In this document: piece by piece, positions 27,526 through 38,009 of the stretch
Layout of the letters: every line of letters begins with the position of its first letter
Position numbering within the stretch: the stretch's first letter is position 1
DNA from: an uncultured Methanobrevibacter sp.
GTDB lineage: Archaea > Methanobacteriota > Methanobacteria > Methanobacteriales > Methanobacteriaceae
Direction: 5' to 3'
Length of the DNA stretch: 59,829 bases
NCBI GenBank assembly: GCA_902771225.1
Contig: CACXWH010000011.1
Span: 1 to 59,829, forward strand
Program-made: the position numbers and the translations under genes
The notes under the pieces: generated by a model
Database searches by the model: none
Told to the model about the DNA's origin: nothing
The model's input: only the letters and a program-made list of their open reading frames with translations

Positions 27526-28755
27526 TTAAACACCCAATTGACCTTCTAAAACTAATTTTTCCCTATATTCAAAATTTTCATCAAACTCATCAACATCTTT
27601 CTGGTTTACATTAAAAATTTCCGGATTAAAAAATATTCCATGATTATTTTCAAGTTTCTTTTCACCAAATATATTAATCATGAAAAATGGACATTCTTCT
27701 TTTGAATCTGTACCATGCAAATACAAATTATACTTGGATGCACTTTCAAAACCAAATCTATGATAATAGTTTTCATCACCTATTACAAAAACAAACGGAA
27801 ATGTATCTCTGGCGATATCAAGGGTATGCTCTATTAATCTGGAGCCCAAGCCCTGGTTTTGATAATCCTTATGAATAGCTATTGGACCTAAGACAAGTGC
27901 ATCAATTTCCTTACTTCCATAATCTATTAAACCCATCGAATAATTGATATGACCTATTATTTTATTATCGCTTTCAATAACATAAGCCAGACTAGGAATG
28001 AAAGCATCATCATCCCTCAGGTTATGTACAATATAATGCTCAAATGCACCTGGACGGTATACATTCCAAAAGGAATCTCTTACAAGATTTTCAACTTCCA
28101 GATAATCCTTTTTATCTTCCAATCTTATGTTAATAGTATTTTCCCTATCAATTTTTACAGAGTCATAAATCAGTTTAATATGATTATATGAATCCTGAGC
28201 CATCTTTTCTAAAAATTCCACATCGTTTTCCGGATAATTGATAATGTAATGTTCATATAAAAGGAAAAGTCCATATTTGTAGAAAGATTGAGCCAGTTGA
28301 TTGGAATCGGCATCTTTTTTTATCAATTTTTTGGATTTCATCAAGTCAAATAAAACAATCCATCCATTAACAGCATCTTCAATTATGCTCTTTTTCATGA
28401 ATTCTCTAATTTTTTCATTGTGAAATGACTCGATTAAAATTAGTCTTGTAATTTTAGACATTTCCTCATCTTTTAGCTGTGAGAGAAACGCATTAAGGCC
28501 CGCTTTGTAAAAGCAATCAAAGCCCTCATCCATATTTGTGCTGACCTGATTTAATGGAATATCGTTAGCCATCATCCTTTCAATATAATAATCCAGAATT
28601 GAATCTAGAATAGATTCTTTACTTTTATAATGATTGTATATTGAACTTTCCTTTATTCCAACTTCACTTGCGATTTTACGAATGGAAACACCATCATATC
28701 CATATTTTGAAAATAAATCAATGGAAACATGGAAAATTTTTTCTTTATTATTCAT
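27526..28755 (-). CDS. TetR-family regulator fused to a GNAT acetyltransferase
   Basis: The protein has 409 residues. Residues 1-50 are a TetR helix-turn-helix (ASEVGIKESSIYNHYKSKES). A TetR ligand-binding helical region runs to about 195. A complete GNAT domain follows (about 210-380) with the acetyl-CoA loop as PIAIHKDYQNQGLGSRLIEH and a late VIGDENYYHRFGFE motif of the N-acetyltransferase YhbS type. The fusion implies that sensing and acetylation are coupled, with an unknown small-molecule or protein substrate. A perfect inverted repeat lies 7-26 bases upstream of the start, so it probably represses itself and the downstream flavoprotein. No ribosome binding site is seen. Confidence 0.85.
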   Translation of the reverse strand: MNNKEKIFHVSIDLFSKYGYDGVSIRKIASEVGIKESSIYNHYKSKESILDSILDYYIERMMANDIPLNQVSTNMDEGFDCFYKAGLNAFLSQLKDEEMSKITRLILIESFHNEKIREFMKKSIIEDAVNGWIVLFDLMKSKKLIKKDADSNQLAQSFYKYGLFLLYEHYIINYPENDVEFLEKMAQDSYNHIKLIYDSVKIDRENTINIRLEDKKDYLEVENLVRDSFWNVYRPGAFEHYIVHNLRDDDAFIPSLAYVIESDNKIIGHINYSMGLIDYGSKEIDALVLGPIAIHKDYQNQGLGSRLIEHTLDIARDTFPFVFVIGDENYYHRFGFESASKYNLYLHGTDSKEECPFFMINIFGEKKLENNHGIFFNPEIFNVNQKDVDEFDENFEYREKLVLEGQLGV

Positions 28756-28761
28756 AATATC

Positions 28762-28781
28762 AAACTAACACTTGTTAGTTT
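28762..28781. promoter_or_regulatory. Probable TetR operator
   Basis: A perfect inverted repeat: aaactaac and gttagttt with a 4-base centre. It starts seven bases upstream of the start codon of the TetR-GNAT gene, where a bound repressor would block transcription or translation start. Confidence 0.7.
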
Positions 28782-28811
28782 AACATTGGACTTAATGAAA
28801 TATAAAAGTAG

Positions 28812-28838
28812 CGATGAAAAAAATTAAAAAAGTAAAGT
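28812..28838 (-). terminator. T-run after the CitG-like gene
   Basis: On the minus strand, runs of T lie in the 30 bases after the stop of the gene at 28841-29713. No hairpin is apparent. Confidence 0.3.
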
Positions 28839-28840
28839 AA

Positions 28841-29713
28841 TTAAAAGTGATCTTTTAAATTACTTACAAAAATTGAAGCTGCAGTTAAATCAGCAGTTGT
28901 ACCTGGATTATAACCATTATCAAACAGATAATCGTCAAATTCTGCGAGTTTTTGGTTAAAATCACTTTCATCCTTAAGTTTAAGCAAATCTCTTGTCATC
29001 ATAGAGACTTTTAAAGCAGTATCTGCATCTTCCTCTCTTGAGATTAATGTATCCGGAACTTCGGATAAAATAGTTAGAAATGTCATGACACATGCTTCAT
29101 TTAAAGATTTATTTTTTAATTCATGATAAGTAGGATATCCCAATTCAAAAACAACCGGCATGTCTGAGGTCATTTCACGGCCTAACATATCATACGGAGC
29201 AGATATTTTTAAAACATCATACATTGTTTGGTTATTCTTCCTTAACTCATCCTTAGCACTGTCTGATGTTACATCATATTCATCTACTTCACCCATTCCG
29301 CCGGCAGATGCAATAGCAATTGCATCATAGAGGTCACATGCATCATCAACTGATGTATTTTTCATTAATTTAACAATATTTGGGCGAAGTTCATCAAAGC
29401 TTTCACTGATGGCTGCTGAAACGGCAATCGGTGTTGTCATCATTACAATTCCCAAATTGGTATTGTTATGTATCCATCTGTCAGTTTCTTTAACTGCATC
29501 GACAATACACTTTCCCAATTTAGGGTTTTCAACATCAACGTCAGTGCAGACTTCACGTATAGCATCCCCAATTACAATTCCACTAATTACAAAGTCTTCA
29601 AACACCATATCATCATAATCACGGGTTCTGTGGACATTACCAGGTTTTGGATAACCACTAACCTCAAGTGCTGAAGATATTTGTGCTAGTTTTACTATAT
29701 CTTCCACATTCAT
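28841..29713 (-). CDS. Triphosphoribosyl-dephospho-CoA synthase-like protein (CitG/MdcB family)
   Basis: The protein has 290 residues. The start [22 protein letters not shown] carries the PKPGNV motif of CitG; quoted in part: [16 protein letters not shown]. Later [18 protein letters not shown] and [14 protein letters not shown] are family hallmarks. In bacteria the enzyme makes the prosthetic-group precursor of citrate or malonate lyase acyl-carrier protein. No citrate-lyase genes are in the window, so the archaeal substrate may differ. The ATG overlaps the end of hemB by four bases (ATGA). Confidence 0.8.
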   Translation of the reverse strand: MNVEDIVKLAQISSALEVSGYPKPGNVHRTRDYDDMVFEDFVISGIVIGDAIREVCTDVDVENPKLGKCIVDAVKETDRWIHNNTNLGIVMMTTPIAVSAAISESFDELRPNIVKLMKNTSVDDACDLYDAIAIASAGGMGEVDEYDVTSDSAKDELRKNNQTMYDVLKISAPYDMLGREMTSDMPVVFELGYPTYHELKNKSLNEACVMTFLTILSEVPDTLISREEDADTALKVSMMTRDLLKLKDESDFNQKLAEFDDYLFDNGYNPGTTADLTAASIFVSNLKDHF

Positions 29714-30714
29714 TCTATCATATCCTCCAACAGTACTTTAGGTGCAAAATTTGTAATAATCAAATCAGCCCCTGCTCTTTTAATTGAAAGTAATGATTCC
29801 ATAATTGCCCTTTCAGTTAAATATCCTTTTTCAATAGCTGCCATTATCATTGCATATTCTCCGCTTACATTATAAGCAACCAGCGGCAACATGAATTCCT
29901 CCCTAACAGACCTTACAACATCCAAATAAGGCAAAGCCGGTTTAACCATTAAAAAATCACAGCCTTCAATTACATCCAGTTCACATTCACGTATTGCTTC
30001 AACAGCATTTGCAGGATCCATCTGATAACTTTTCCTATCACCTTTATGGGGTGATGAGCATGCTGCCTGACGGAAGGGTTCATAAAATGCAGAAGCGTAT
30101 TTGGCTGAATAAGACATTATCATAACATTATAATAGCCATTTTCATCCAACACGTGCCTAATAGCTCCGACTCTTCCATCCATCATGTCGGATGGAGCTA
30201 CAATATCTGCACCTGCACGGGCATGGGATAAAGCTACTTTTGCAATGTATTCAAGTGATTCATCGTTTAATATTTCAATTCCATCATCAGTATCATCATT
30301 TTCTACGATTAATCCGCAATGGCCATGAGAAGTGTACTGGCATAAGCATACATCACTTATTACAACAAGATTAGTTTGCTTTTTAAGTTCACGAATTGCC
30401 TTTTGAACAATACCCGTATCAGCATAATCCGGTGTTGCAATTTCATCCTTTTCATCTTCCGGAGGAATACCAAATACGATTATTGATTTTAATCCTTTTG
30501 ATTCTAATTTTTTTGCAAATTCGACACCACTTTTTAAAGAGTATCTGAATTCACCTGGAAGTGAAGATATCTCTTCTTTCTCATCACCTTCCAAATCTTG
30601 TTTAAAATAAATCGGATAGATTAAATCTTCTTTTTGAAGTTTTGTTTCACGTACAATGTCACGTATCTTAGAATTTTTTCTTAATCTTCTCATTCTAGTA
30701 ACTGGAAACTGCAT
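29710..30714 (-). CDS. hemB: Porphobilinogen synthase (delta-aminolevulinate dehydratase)
   Basis: The protein has 334 residues. Condensing two 5-aminolevulinates, it makes porphobilinogen for F430 and corrinoid synthesis. The N-terminus ([20 protein letters not shown]) is typical. The zinc-binding Cys cluster is [14 protein letters not shown]. The two active-site Lys residues lie in [16 protein letters not shown] and [12 protein letters not shown]. An AAGGTG ribosome binding site lies seven bases before the ATG. It is coupled to the downstream CitG-like gene by overlap. Confidence 0.95.
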   Translation of the reverse strand: MQFPVTRMRRLRKNSKIRDIVRETKLQKEDLIYPIYFKQDLEGDEKEEISSLPGEFRYSLKSGVEFAKKLESKGLKSIIVFGIPPEDEKDEIATPDYADTGIVQKAIRELKKQTNLVVISDVCLCQYTSHGHCGLIVENDDTDDGIEILNDESLEYIAKVALSHARAGADIVAPSDMMDGRVGAIRHVLDENGYYNVMIMSYSAKYASAFYEPFRQAACSSPHKGDRKSYQMDPANAVEAIRECELDVIEGCDFLMVKPALPYLDVVRSVREEFMLPLVAYNVSGEYAMIMAAIEKGYLTERAIMESLLSIKRAGADLIITNFAPKVLLEDMIE

Positions 30715-30731
30715 TTATTTCACCTTATATA

Positions 30732-31427
30732 TTACTTTACTTTAAAATTATTTAAAACATTATCATTAACCCCATAAGGTTTTTTGAGATAATGATTTTT
30801 AGCATGCTCTACAATTAATGCATGATATTCCTGATAATCATTAACGTCACCATCAAAATTATCTTCAAACATCTTTTTAATTTTATTATAAGAATCATTT
30901 TCATTAATTAATCCCAAATAGGAAAAAATACGGCGGGTATAAGCATCAACAACAAACTCTTTTTCACCATATGCATATAAAAGTATTGAATCGGCAGTTT
31001 CAGGACCTATCCCCTTAACTGAAAGTAAATCTTTTCTTTCAGGAGTTTTGCCCTCAAGAGATATGTAAAACTCAGAAACATTTTTTAAGTAATTATATTT
31101 TTGATTGAAATATCCTGAAGGTTTTATTGCTAGTTTAAAATCATTTTCAGCTAAATCTAAAACTTCATAAGGTGTTGGATTGATTAATTCTTTAATGTTA
31201 ATTATGGACTTTTCAACCTGAGGCCATGAAGTATTCTGGGTTAGAATAGCTCCTATAATTATTTCAAATTGTTCTAAAGAATTCCTCGGAAAAGAATAAT
31301 CTGCAGGATGATAACCCTGTGTTGATCCGGTTTTTGTTGGGTTTATCCCATCATAATCTGTAATTGGCCACCATCCCTGATAAGAATAAGTACATAAAAG
31401 TTTTTTAAAAATTTCATTAAAAACCAT
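30732..31427 (-). CDS. Endonuclease III-related HhH-GPD DNA glycosylase (COG2231 type)
   Basis: The protein has 231 residues. The helix-hairpin-helix reads LLSVKGIGPETADSILLYA, with Glu where EndoIII has its catalytic Lys, and the following FVVDAYTRRI carries the conserved Asp. There is no C-terminal four-Cys iron-sulfur loop. These features match the EndoIII-related group that includes the bacterial 3-methyladenine glycosylase MagIII, so alkylated-base removal is more likely than thymine glycol cleavage. No ribosome binding site; a leaderless transcript is likely. It diverges from aroC across only 38 bases. Confidence 0.8.
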   Translation of the reverse strand: MVFNEIFKKLLCTYSYQGWWPITDYDGINPTKTGSTQGYHPADYSFPRNSLEQFEIIIGAILTQNTSWPQVEKSIINIKELINPTPYEVLDLAENDFKLAIKPSGYFNQKYNYLKNVSEFYISLEGKTPERKDLLSVKGIGPETADSILLYAYGEKEFVVDAYTRRIFSYLGLINENDSYNKIKKMFEDNFDGDVNDYQEYHALIVEHAKNHYLKKPYGVNDNVLNNFKVK

Positions 31428-31465
31428 GTTTAACTATTAATAGTTTAAATTAAATATAAATTATT
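31428..31465. promoter_or_regulatory. Compact divergent promoter between the glycosylase gene and aroC
   Basis: Only 38 bases separate the two start codons. They contain the perfect palindrome aactattaatagtt (31432-31445) and the TATA-like aaatataaatt (about 31450-31460). With so little room, both transcripts must be leaderless or start inside the neighbouring gene. Confidence 0.4.
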
Positions 31466-32560
31466 ATGTCAAATAAAATTGGGGAAAAATTTCAAATAAC
31501 AAGTTTTGGTTCAAGTCATGGTGTTGCCGTTGGAGCTGTTGTTGACGGCTGTCCTGCTAATCTTGAACTTACACAAGAAGACATTCAAAAAGAATTGGAT
31601 AAAAGAAAACCGGGAACCAGCAGTGTAACCACACCAAGAAAAGAATCAGATGAAGTTCAAATATTATCTGGGATTTTTGAAGGAAAAACAGATGGTACAC
31701 CCATTACGGGAATTGTTTTTAATAAAAACCAACATTCCAAAGATTATTCCATGTTCAAATCAACACCACGCCCTTCACATGGAGATTATGGTTGGATGGT
31801 GAAATATGGAAACTACGATTATAATGGCGGAGGCCGTGGAAGTGGGAGAGTAACCATTGGCCATGTTATTGGTGGTGCAATAGCTAAAAAACTATTAAAA
31901 ACAAACAATATTGAAATTATTTCTCATGTAACTCAAATTGGAGATATTAAAGCTAGAGAACTTACATTTGATGAGATAAAAGAAAATATTGAAAAAAATC
32001 CTATTCGCTGTGGTGATTTAAAAGCCGCAAAAGAAATGGAAGATTTGATTTTAGCCAAAAAATCCGAAGGAGATTCCGTCGGAGGCATTGTGGAAACTAT
32101 TGCAATTAATATTCCTGCAGGTTTAGGCGAACCAGTATTTGGAAGAATAGATGGTGATTTAGCTAGAATTTTAATGAATATTGGTGCTGTTAAAGGTGTT
32201 GAAATAGGCTTAGGCTTTGATGCTGCAAAAAAAAGCGGTTCTGAAATTAATGATGAATATTGCATTGAAGAGAATAATATCAAAACAAAAACAAATAATT
32301 CCGGTGGCATAATTGGCGGTATGAGCAATGGAATGCCAATCATATCCAGAATTGCTGTAAAACCGACCCCATCTATTTCAAAATGTCAGAACAGTATTGA
32401 TTTAGAAAATATGGAAAATAAAAAAATAGAAATAAAAGGAAGACATGATCCCTGCATTTGTCCTAGAGTGACTGTTGTGGCAGAATCCTCTACTGCAATT
32501 GTTCTTGCAGATCATATGATACGTTCAGGTTTTATTCATCCAAGCAATTTAGACCATTAA
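31466..32560 (+). CDS. aroC: Chorismate synthase
   Basis: The protein has 364 residues. Signatures are [47 protein letters not shown] and, near the end, [19 protein letters not shown]. It turns 5-enolpyruvylshikimate-3-phosphate into chorismate, the last common step to aromatic amino acids, and needs reduced FMN. No ribosome binding site is seen. It overlaps the convergent MBL gene by four bases. No other aro genes are nearby. Confidence 0.96.
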   Translation: MSNKIGEKFQITSFGSSHGVAVGAVVDGCPANLELTQEDIQKELDKRKPGTSSVTTPRKESDEVQILSGIFEGKTDGTPITGIVFNKNQHSKDYSMFKSTPRPSHGDYGWMVKYGNYDYNGGGRGSGRVTIGHVIGGAIAKKLLKTNNIEIISHVTQIGDIKARELTFDEIKENIEKNPIRCGDLKAAKEMEDLILAKKSEGDSVGGIVETIAINIPAGLGEPVFGRIDGDLARILMNIGAVKGVEIGLGFDAAKKSGSEINDEYCIEENNIKTKTNNSGGIIGGMSNGMPIISRIAVKPTPSISKCQNSIDLENMENKKIEIKGRHDPCICPRVTVVAESSTAIVLADHMIRSGFIHPSNLDH

Positions 32561-33486
32561 TGTCTATTTCGTTTAATTAGAGAGAATTCATCAGCTTCCC
32601 TATTTTTAATTGCAAGTTTATTTATATTTTTCCTTTCAAAATTTGATAAATTTGGATTTGAACCATGATATGGTGCATCAACATCCTTTAAGGATAATAT
32701 TCGTGCTTTTGCAGGATTATTGTAATTAATATCTAAAGACATTCCATCAAAAGCAGCTAAAGTTTTAACACCAGTCAATTTAGTTATTCGTTTAGCCTCA
32801 CCAATCGGATTATTCGAAATCATTTTAAGACCCAAATGGGTCATAATAGCCAATCTTGGTTTAATCTCTTTTATTAATTTAATAAATCCTGATGAGCATA
32901 AATGTCCTTTAATAGATTTGCTGCCGGGACGAAGAACACTGGCTATCAAAATGTCGGCGCCTTCATGCTCCTTCGATAATTCAGGAAAATAAGAAGTGTC
33001 TGCAGTATAAGATATTTTAAAGTCTTTAAATTCGATTTGAAAACCTATAGCTTTAGGATCACCATGATAAGTTGATGTAGCCCTAACTAAACAATTATCA
33101 AAATACCTTATATCCCCATCTTCAAGTTCCAATACATTAGATTTGGATTGATGATATGATGAAATGCACGGACCCCATTGCTCAAAACCGGATAAAACAC
33201 TTTTTGAACCAATAATATGGCCCTGATTCTGGGTCATCCCTTTAGTCATTGCTTCAATTAATATTTCAGCATCATTATAATGGTCCGTATGTGCGTGAGA
33301 AACAAAGACTCCATTAATATTTCTTGGATCCAGACCAAATTGATATGTTCTAACTAAAGCTCCAGGTCCAGGGTCAACATGATAATTTTTTCCGCCCAAA
33401 TTATCTATCCTAAATCCACCAGTCATTCTTCTTTGGTTGATGGCTGAAAATCTCCCTCCACCAGTTCCTAAGAATATTAGTTTCAT
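32557..33486 (-). CDS. Metallo-beta-lactamase fold hydrolase
   Basis: The protein has 309 residues. The metal ligands are in [13 protein letters not shown] (HxHxDH) near residue 65, with later THLGLK and an [12 protein letters not shown] segment supplying further His/Asp ligands. It starts [19 protein letters not shown]. RNase Z-like or phosphodiesterase activity is possible but not shown. GAGGA precedes the start. It follows the DUF2121 gene by nine bases. Confidence 0.85.
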   Translation of the reverse strand: MKLIFLGTGGGRFSAINQRRMTGGFRIDNLGGKNYHVDPGPGALVRTYQFGLDPRNINGVFVSHAHTDHYNDAEILIEAMTKGMTQNQGHIIGSKSVLSGFEQWGPCISSYHQSKSNVLELEDGDIRYFDNCLVRATSTYHGDPKAIGFQIEFKDFKISYTADTSYFPELSKEHEGADILIASVLRPGSKSIKGHLCSSGFIKLIKEIKPRLAIMTHLGLKMISNNPIGEAKRITKLTGVKTLAAFDGMSLDINYNNPAKARILSLKDVDAPYHGSNPNLSNFERKNINKLAIKNREADEFSLIKRNRH

Positions 33487-33495
33487 TTAATTTCC

Positions 33496-34410
33496 TCATA
33501 GTGAACATAAGATAATATTACATGACAATGGAGAACTATTTTTCTTAAGACATAAAACCTCATTTTTAATTACGACTTTATCGCCAGTTTCAATATCATC
33601 GCTATCAGTGAACATAATGACATTTTGATTAGGACCTGCCAGCGGCTTCCAGTTAAAATTAAAAGCTTGTGTTTTATCATTTAACTTTACTTCGACCATT
33701 TTACCATCGATGGATATTACATTACCGATTGGTCCGTCATTAATGATTTTATTAGCTAATTCGATTTCTCTATTTTTTTGAATCAGTTCTTCAGTTAATT
33801 GCTGACGATATTTATTTAAGACCTTAATATCAGCATCAATTGTGATGTTAAGATGTTTTTGAGCTTCAGAAGGGTCAAATTTAGGTTGCTGAATTAAAAC
33901 ATCATGTTCTTTACCTATTGTTGGTGTTTTTTGAGCAATGACAGACAATATTTCCCCAAAAATATCCCCCATTAATCTTAAACTGTGTGAAGCTTTCCAT
34001 CTTTTTTGAATTAAATTTTCAGCCTGTTTCTTAGCAAAGTCATTGCCGAATAAAATAATTCCTTTTTCACCTGCTTGGCGTGATTTAGTCTCAGATCCAA
34101 TTAATTCTACAATTTGATAACCATTAGTTGTTCCATAAATCCTTTTACGTTTTGTTTCGTGTGTCCCTTTAGTACTTACTTCGCCTCTAATAGTATTTCC
34201 AACAATTCTCAATTTATCCGCATCATCAGATATTTTAATTGGAACGTCGAGTTCTTTAGATCTTTTATAAAGTTCTTCATCTGTTGTAATACTTCCGTTA
34301 TATAATTCATCCTCTAAAGCTTGCCTATTATTACCAAAATAAGCAATACGCCTTTTATCACTGGCCATAACACAGCCTTTTTTGCCTACATATGCTATGA
34401 TTAAACTCAT
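33496..34410 (-). CDS. DUF2121 methanogen protein with an Ntn-hydrolase-like N-terminus
   Basis: The protein has 304 residues and belongs to a family conserved in methanogens (DUF2121/COG4079). The N-terminus SLIIAYVGKKGCVMASDKRR resembles the start of proteasome-beta-type Ntn hydrolases, with Ser at position 2 where a nucleophile would stand after removal of Met. A coiled stretch (about residues 190-220) and a small beta-rich C-terminal domain follow. Function is unknown. It is the first gene of a two-gene unit with the MBL hydrolase. Confidence 0.7.
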   Translation of the reverse strand: MSLIIAYVGKKGCVMASDKRRIAYFGNNRQALEDELYNGSITTDEELYKRSKELDVPIKISDDADKLRIVGNTIRGEVSTKGTHETKRKRIYGTTNGYQIVELIGSETKSRQAGEKGIILFGNDFAKKQAENLIQKRWKASHSLRLMGDIFGEILSVIAQKTPTIGKEHDVLIQQPKFDPSEAQKHLNITIDADIKVLNKYRQQLTEELIQKNREIELANKIINDGPIGNVISIDGKMVEVKLNDKTQAFNFNWKPLAGPNQNVIMFTDSDDIETGDKVVIKNEVLCLKKNSSPLSCNIILCSL

Positions 34411-34571
34411 AATCCTCCTCGCTTTAATTAATTATAAATTATTTATATGTATGTTTATTGATTCTAATATTAAATCATTTCCTAAAAAGCAAATATTTTT
34501 TAAATTAAATAATCGTTAAAAATATTTTAATTTAAATATAAAGGTTTTTAATTAAGTATTTAAACAATATG

Positions 34572-34658
34572 TTTATATAATAATAAAATGAAATATAACA
34601 ATATAAATAATTGTTAATTATTTATCATTATAAATTATAGTGTTAAATATAAAGGAGA
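34572..34658 (+). promoter_or_regulatory. Promoter region and RBS of the ADP-forming acyl-CoA synthetase gene
   Basis: A TATA-like tttatataa lies at 34572-34580 and AGGAGA at 34653-34658, seven bases before the ATG. If that TATA is used the leader would be about 60 bases. The rest of 34411-34665 is A+T-rich without other visible signals. Confidence 0.4.
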
Positions 34659-34665
34659 AAAGTCT

Positions 34666-36762
34666 ATGAAAGATCTCAATAAGATGTTTAAACCTGAATC
34701 CGTTGCGGTTATTGGAGCTTCAAACCAACCAGGAAAAGTTGGATACATCATCGTGGACAATTTGATAAACGATGGATTTGAAGGAAAAATATACCCAGTA
34801 AACCCTAAAGGCGGAGAAATCTTAGGTAAACAAGCGTATGCAAGTATAAAAGACATACCTGAAAAAGTAGATTTGGTAATAATAACAATCCCATCAGTCT
34901 TTGTTAATGAAACAGTAAAAGACTGTGGAGAAGCTGGCGTAGAAAACATGGTTGTAATTACGGCAGGTTTTAAAGAAATTGGTGGAGAAGGAGTTAAATT
35001 AGAAGAAGAATTAACTGCACTCGGTGAAAAATACAACATCAATATCATTGGACCTAACAGTTTAGGAATTACCGATTCACACACACCATTAAACGGATCA
35101 TTCTCACAAATGATGCCACCGAAAGGAAACATTGCATTCATCTCACAAAGTGGAGCAATGATGGTAGCGATTATCGATTGGAGTGTAACTTCAGGAATTG
35201 GATTCAGTAAAGTAATCAGTCTTGGAAACAAAGCTGGAGTTAATGAAATTGAATTATTGCAATACCTGGCTGAAGACGATGAAACAAATGTAATCATCTG
35301 TTATTTAGAATCAATTTCAGACAATGATGACTTTGTCAGAACCATGAGAGAAACTGCAGTCAAAAAACCAATTATCGTTCTTAAATCAGGATCATCATCT
35401 GCAGGAGCAGAAGCTGCATCTTCACACACAGGTGCACTAGCAGGCAGTGACTTGGCATTTGACACAGCATTCAAACAATCCGGAATTATGCGTGTAGAAA
35501 CAATGGCAGAATTATTTGATTTAGGATTAGCATTCTCCAAAGCACCTCTCCCAGAAGGCAGTAATGTAGCTATCATTACAAATGCCGGAGGCGGAGGAGT
35601 TTTAACCGTAGATGCAATGGAAAAAGCCGGTTTGGATCTCGTTAAATTTGATGAAGAAACCACTGCAAAGTTAAAAGGATGTATTCCTGAGGAAGGTAGT
35701 GCAAATAACCCTATTGACGTATTAGGTGACGCTCCCGTACAAAGGTATCAGGAATCACTTGACATCGTATTGCATGATGAACTGGTTGACAGTTTAATTG
35801 TTATGGTATGTCCTACCGCTTCAGCAGACCCTGACGGAATTGCTCAAGCAATTTTAAATGGTAGAAAAGAATCCGAAAAACCAATTATTGTAGTTAACAT
35901 GGGCGGACCATCATTTGAAGATGCAAATGAACTTTTAAGAGAAAATGGCATTCCAACTTATGTTTTCCCTGAAACTGCTGTTCAAGCATTATCCGCGATG
36001 ACTAAATTCGCAAAATTAGGCGATAGAAAATATGACGATGTTGTTGATAAAATCACAGATGTGGATAAAGATGCAGTGCAGGCAATATTTGAAAAAGTAA
36101 AAGCAGACGGAAGAGACACCTTGCTTGGAAGTGAAGCTTACGCTGTTGCAGAAGCATATGGAATTTCTGCAGCACCAATCAAATTATCAACAAGTGCAGA
36201 TGAAGCAGCCGAATTGGCTGAAGAAATGGAATTCCCTGTTGTACTTAAAATCGCATCTGATAAAATCTTGCACAAGTCAGATATTGGCGGAGTAAAAGTC
36301 GGAATTTCAAGTGCTGAAGAAGCAAAAGAAACTTATGAAGAAATCATAGCTAATGCCAATAAAGCTCACCCAGATATTGTTCCTGATGGTGTGGAAGTAC
36401 AGAAAATGATGGATTCCGGTGAAGAAGTCATTGTAGGTATGATTAGAGACAAGCAATTTGGACCAATGATTGCATTCGGTATGGGTGGAATATATGTTAA
36501 CCTTATTGAAGATGTATCATTCAAATTAGCTAAAGGATTGTCATCTGATGAAATCGATGAACAAATCGACTCTACCAAAGTTTCTAAATTACTTGAAGGT
36601 TACAGAGGCGAAGCCCCATGTGATGTCGAAGAAGTAAGAGAAGCTATTAAAAGAGTAGCCAGATTAACTTTAGACTTCCCAGAAATATCTGAACTTGATA
36701 TTAACCCGATTTTCGTATATGAAGAAGGTTCAAGTGCATTAGATATTAAAATCAAATTATAA
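34666..36762 (+). CDS. ADP-forming acetate/acyl-CoA synthetase, fused alpha-beta
   Basis: The protein has 698 residues. Domains in order are a CoA-binding Rossmann unit (VAVIGASNQPGKVG), a succinyl-CoA-ligase-like unit with the phospho-His site in SSHTGALAGSD (about residue 248), and a C-terminal ATP-grasp unit (FPVVLKIASDKILHKSDIGG, MIRDKQFGPMIAFGMGG). It interconverts acetyl- or acyl-CoA + ADP + Pi with acid + CoA + ATP. In methanogens it may activate acetate or organic acids for biosynthesis or recover ATP. It is a single fused chain, unlike the split enzymes of some archaea. A hairpin terminator follows the stop. Confidence 0.93.
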   Translation: MKDLNKMFKPESVAVIGASNQPGKVGYIIVDNLINDGFEGKIYPVNPKGGEILGKQAYASIKDIPEKVDLVIITIPSVFVNETVKDCGEAGVENMVVITAGFKEIGGEGVKLEEELTALGEKYNINIIGPNSLGITDSHTPLNGSFSQMMPPKGNIAFISQSGAMMVAIIDWSVTSGIGFSKVISLGNKAGVNEIELLQYLAEDDETNVIICYLESISDNDDFVRTMRETAVKKPIIVLKSGSSSAGAEAASSHTGALAGSDLAFDTAFKQSGIMRVETMAELFDLGLAFSKAPLPEGSNVAIITNAGGGGVLTVDAMEKAGLDLVKFDEETTAKLKGCIPEEGSANNPIDVLGDAPVQRYQESLDIVLHDELVDSLIVMVCPTASADPDGIAQAILNGRKESEKPIIVVNMGGPSFEDANELLRENGIPTYVFPETAVQALSAMTKFAKLGDRKYDDVVDKITDVDKDAVQAIFEKVKADGRDTLLGSEAYAVAEAYGISAAPIKLSTSADEAAELAEEMEFPVVLKIASDKILHKSDIGGVKVGISSAEEAKETYEEIIANANKAHPDIVPDGVEVQKMMDSGEEVIVGMIRDKQFGPMIAFGMGGIYVNLIEDVSFKLAKGLSSDEIDEQIDSTKVSKLLEGYRGEAPCDVEEVREAIKRVARLTLDFPEISELDINPIFVYEEGSSALDIKIKL

Positions 36763-36801
36763 TTTCTCTTAATTGAGAAATTTAACTCTTTTTTTATTTT
36801 T
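36761..36801 (+). terminator. Hairpin terminator of the acyl-CoA synthetase gene
   Basis: Arms aatttctc (36761-36768) and gagaaatt (36775-36782) are followed by a seven-T run. From here to 37068 (about 270 bases) the DNA is A+T-rich, and I see no gene in it. Confidence 0.6.
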
Positions 36802-37068
36802 CAAAATAATTCCAAAAACACCAAAAATTTAGATGCCATTTTAAATAAAATAATGATTAATTAAATTAAAATTTTTAATAAAATATATTGAATAATTAAA
36901 TGTTAATTTAAAATAATGGCAGTGTTATACTAAATATGATTAAGGAAACGTTGACATACACATGAACTTACAATATTATTGATTATTACAACAATTTACT
37001 TTATAGGCAAAATAATCAAATTAATAATTTATTGACAACCTATTAAAAAAAATAATATTTGGAATGAA

Positions 37069-37910
37069 TTATTTTCCATCCCAGAATAATTGATCATGTG
37101 AAATAGGATGTTTTAATAAACCTAAATCTACTTCTATTTTCATGAAATTATCTATATCAGATTTGAACGTATCATTTAATCCATAAACAAATGGAAAACT
37201 CTCCAATGATTTTGCTTCAACATCTTTATTAGAAACAATGTCATTAGGCAATAAATCTACAACAGCACTGGTGTTGTTTTTAACATTATTATTTATAAAT
37301 TCAGTAGCATTTTCATGAATTGCCACCATTTGCTTGGGAGGAACTCACATATGGTTGGAAAGTTACACAGGCATCAATTGTATTGGATTTGATTGCATCA
37401 TTGATTGAAGGAGTTTTCATTACAGAAGAATTTACTTGTTTAATAGATAAACCGTTTTTATTTAAGTAATAGTTTAATAAAACATATTGAATAGATGCTT
37501 CACCAGGAGTTGCAATAATTTTACCCCTTAAATCTGAAACTGTAGAAATCTTTGAGTCTTTGGAAAGTATAATTCCACTACCTTCAGACTGTGCAGCAGA
37601 AATGATTTTTACTGGAACCTCTTTTTCAACCGCTGCCAAAACAGGAGATATACCAACATAACCAATATCAACTTTTCCACTTGCCATAGCAACCATTAAA
37701 TCTCCACCACTGTTAAACTGCACTAATTCCACAGTTATATTTTTTCTTTAAATAAACCTTGCTTATCAGCGACAAATAAAGCTGCATTATGGTCAGAAGG
37801 CAAATGCCCTATAGTTACCGTATTATCAGAATTTTTACTACTTGAAAAATTAAAAACGCCTGCATTAAAATATACTATAGCAAGTAAAGCGATTAAAACT
37901 ACAATTTCAT
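37069..37910 (-). pseudogene. Decayed NitT/TauT-type ABC transporter solute-binding protein
   Basis: The remnant matches the intact protein at 38032-38973 from start to end but is broken at least twice. Near 37740 a run of A (minus strand) has lost a base, so NITVELVQFNSGG falls out of frame with VTIGHLPSDHNAALF. Near 37320 the frame changes again and about 35 residues (the counterpart of LLINSDELMPDHPNC and what follows) are deleted between QANGG and IHENATEF. The start near 37908 is also out of frame. Preserved parts include the binding-protein segments DLRGKIIATPGEASIQYVLL and DACVTFQPYV. It is a dead tandem duplicate. Confidence 0.85.
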
Positions 37911-38009
37911 TAAATCAACCTATCTTTAATAAAAACAGCTTATAAGATTTTAATAAATACAATAGCTGAATTTATACTGATAAGTATTATTTTTATGAAA
38001 TATAAATAT

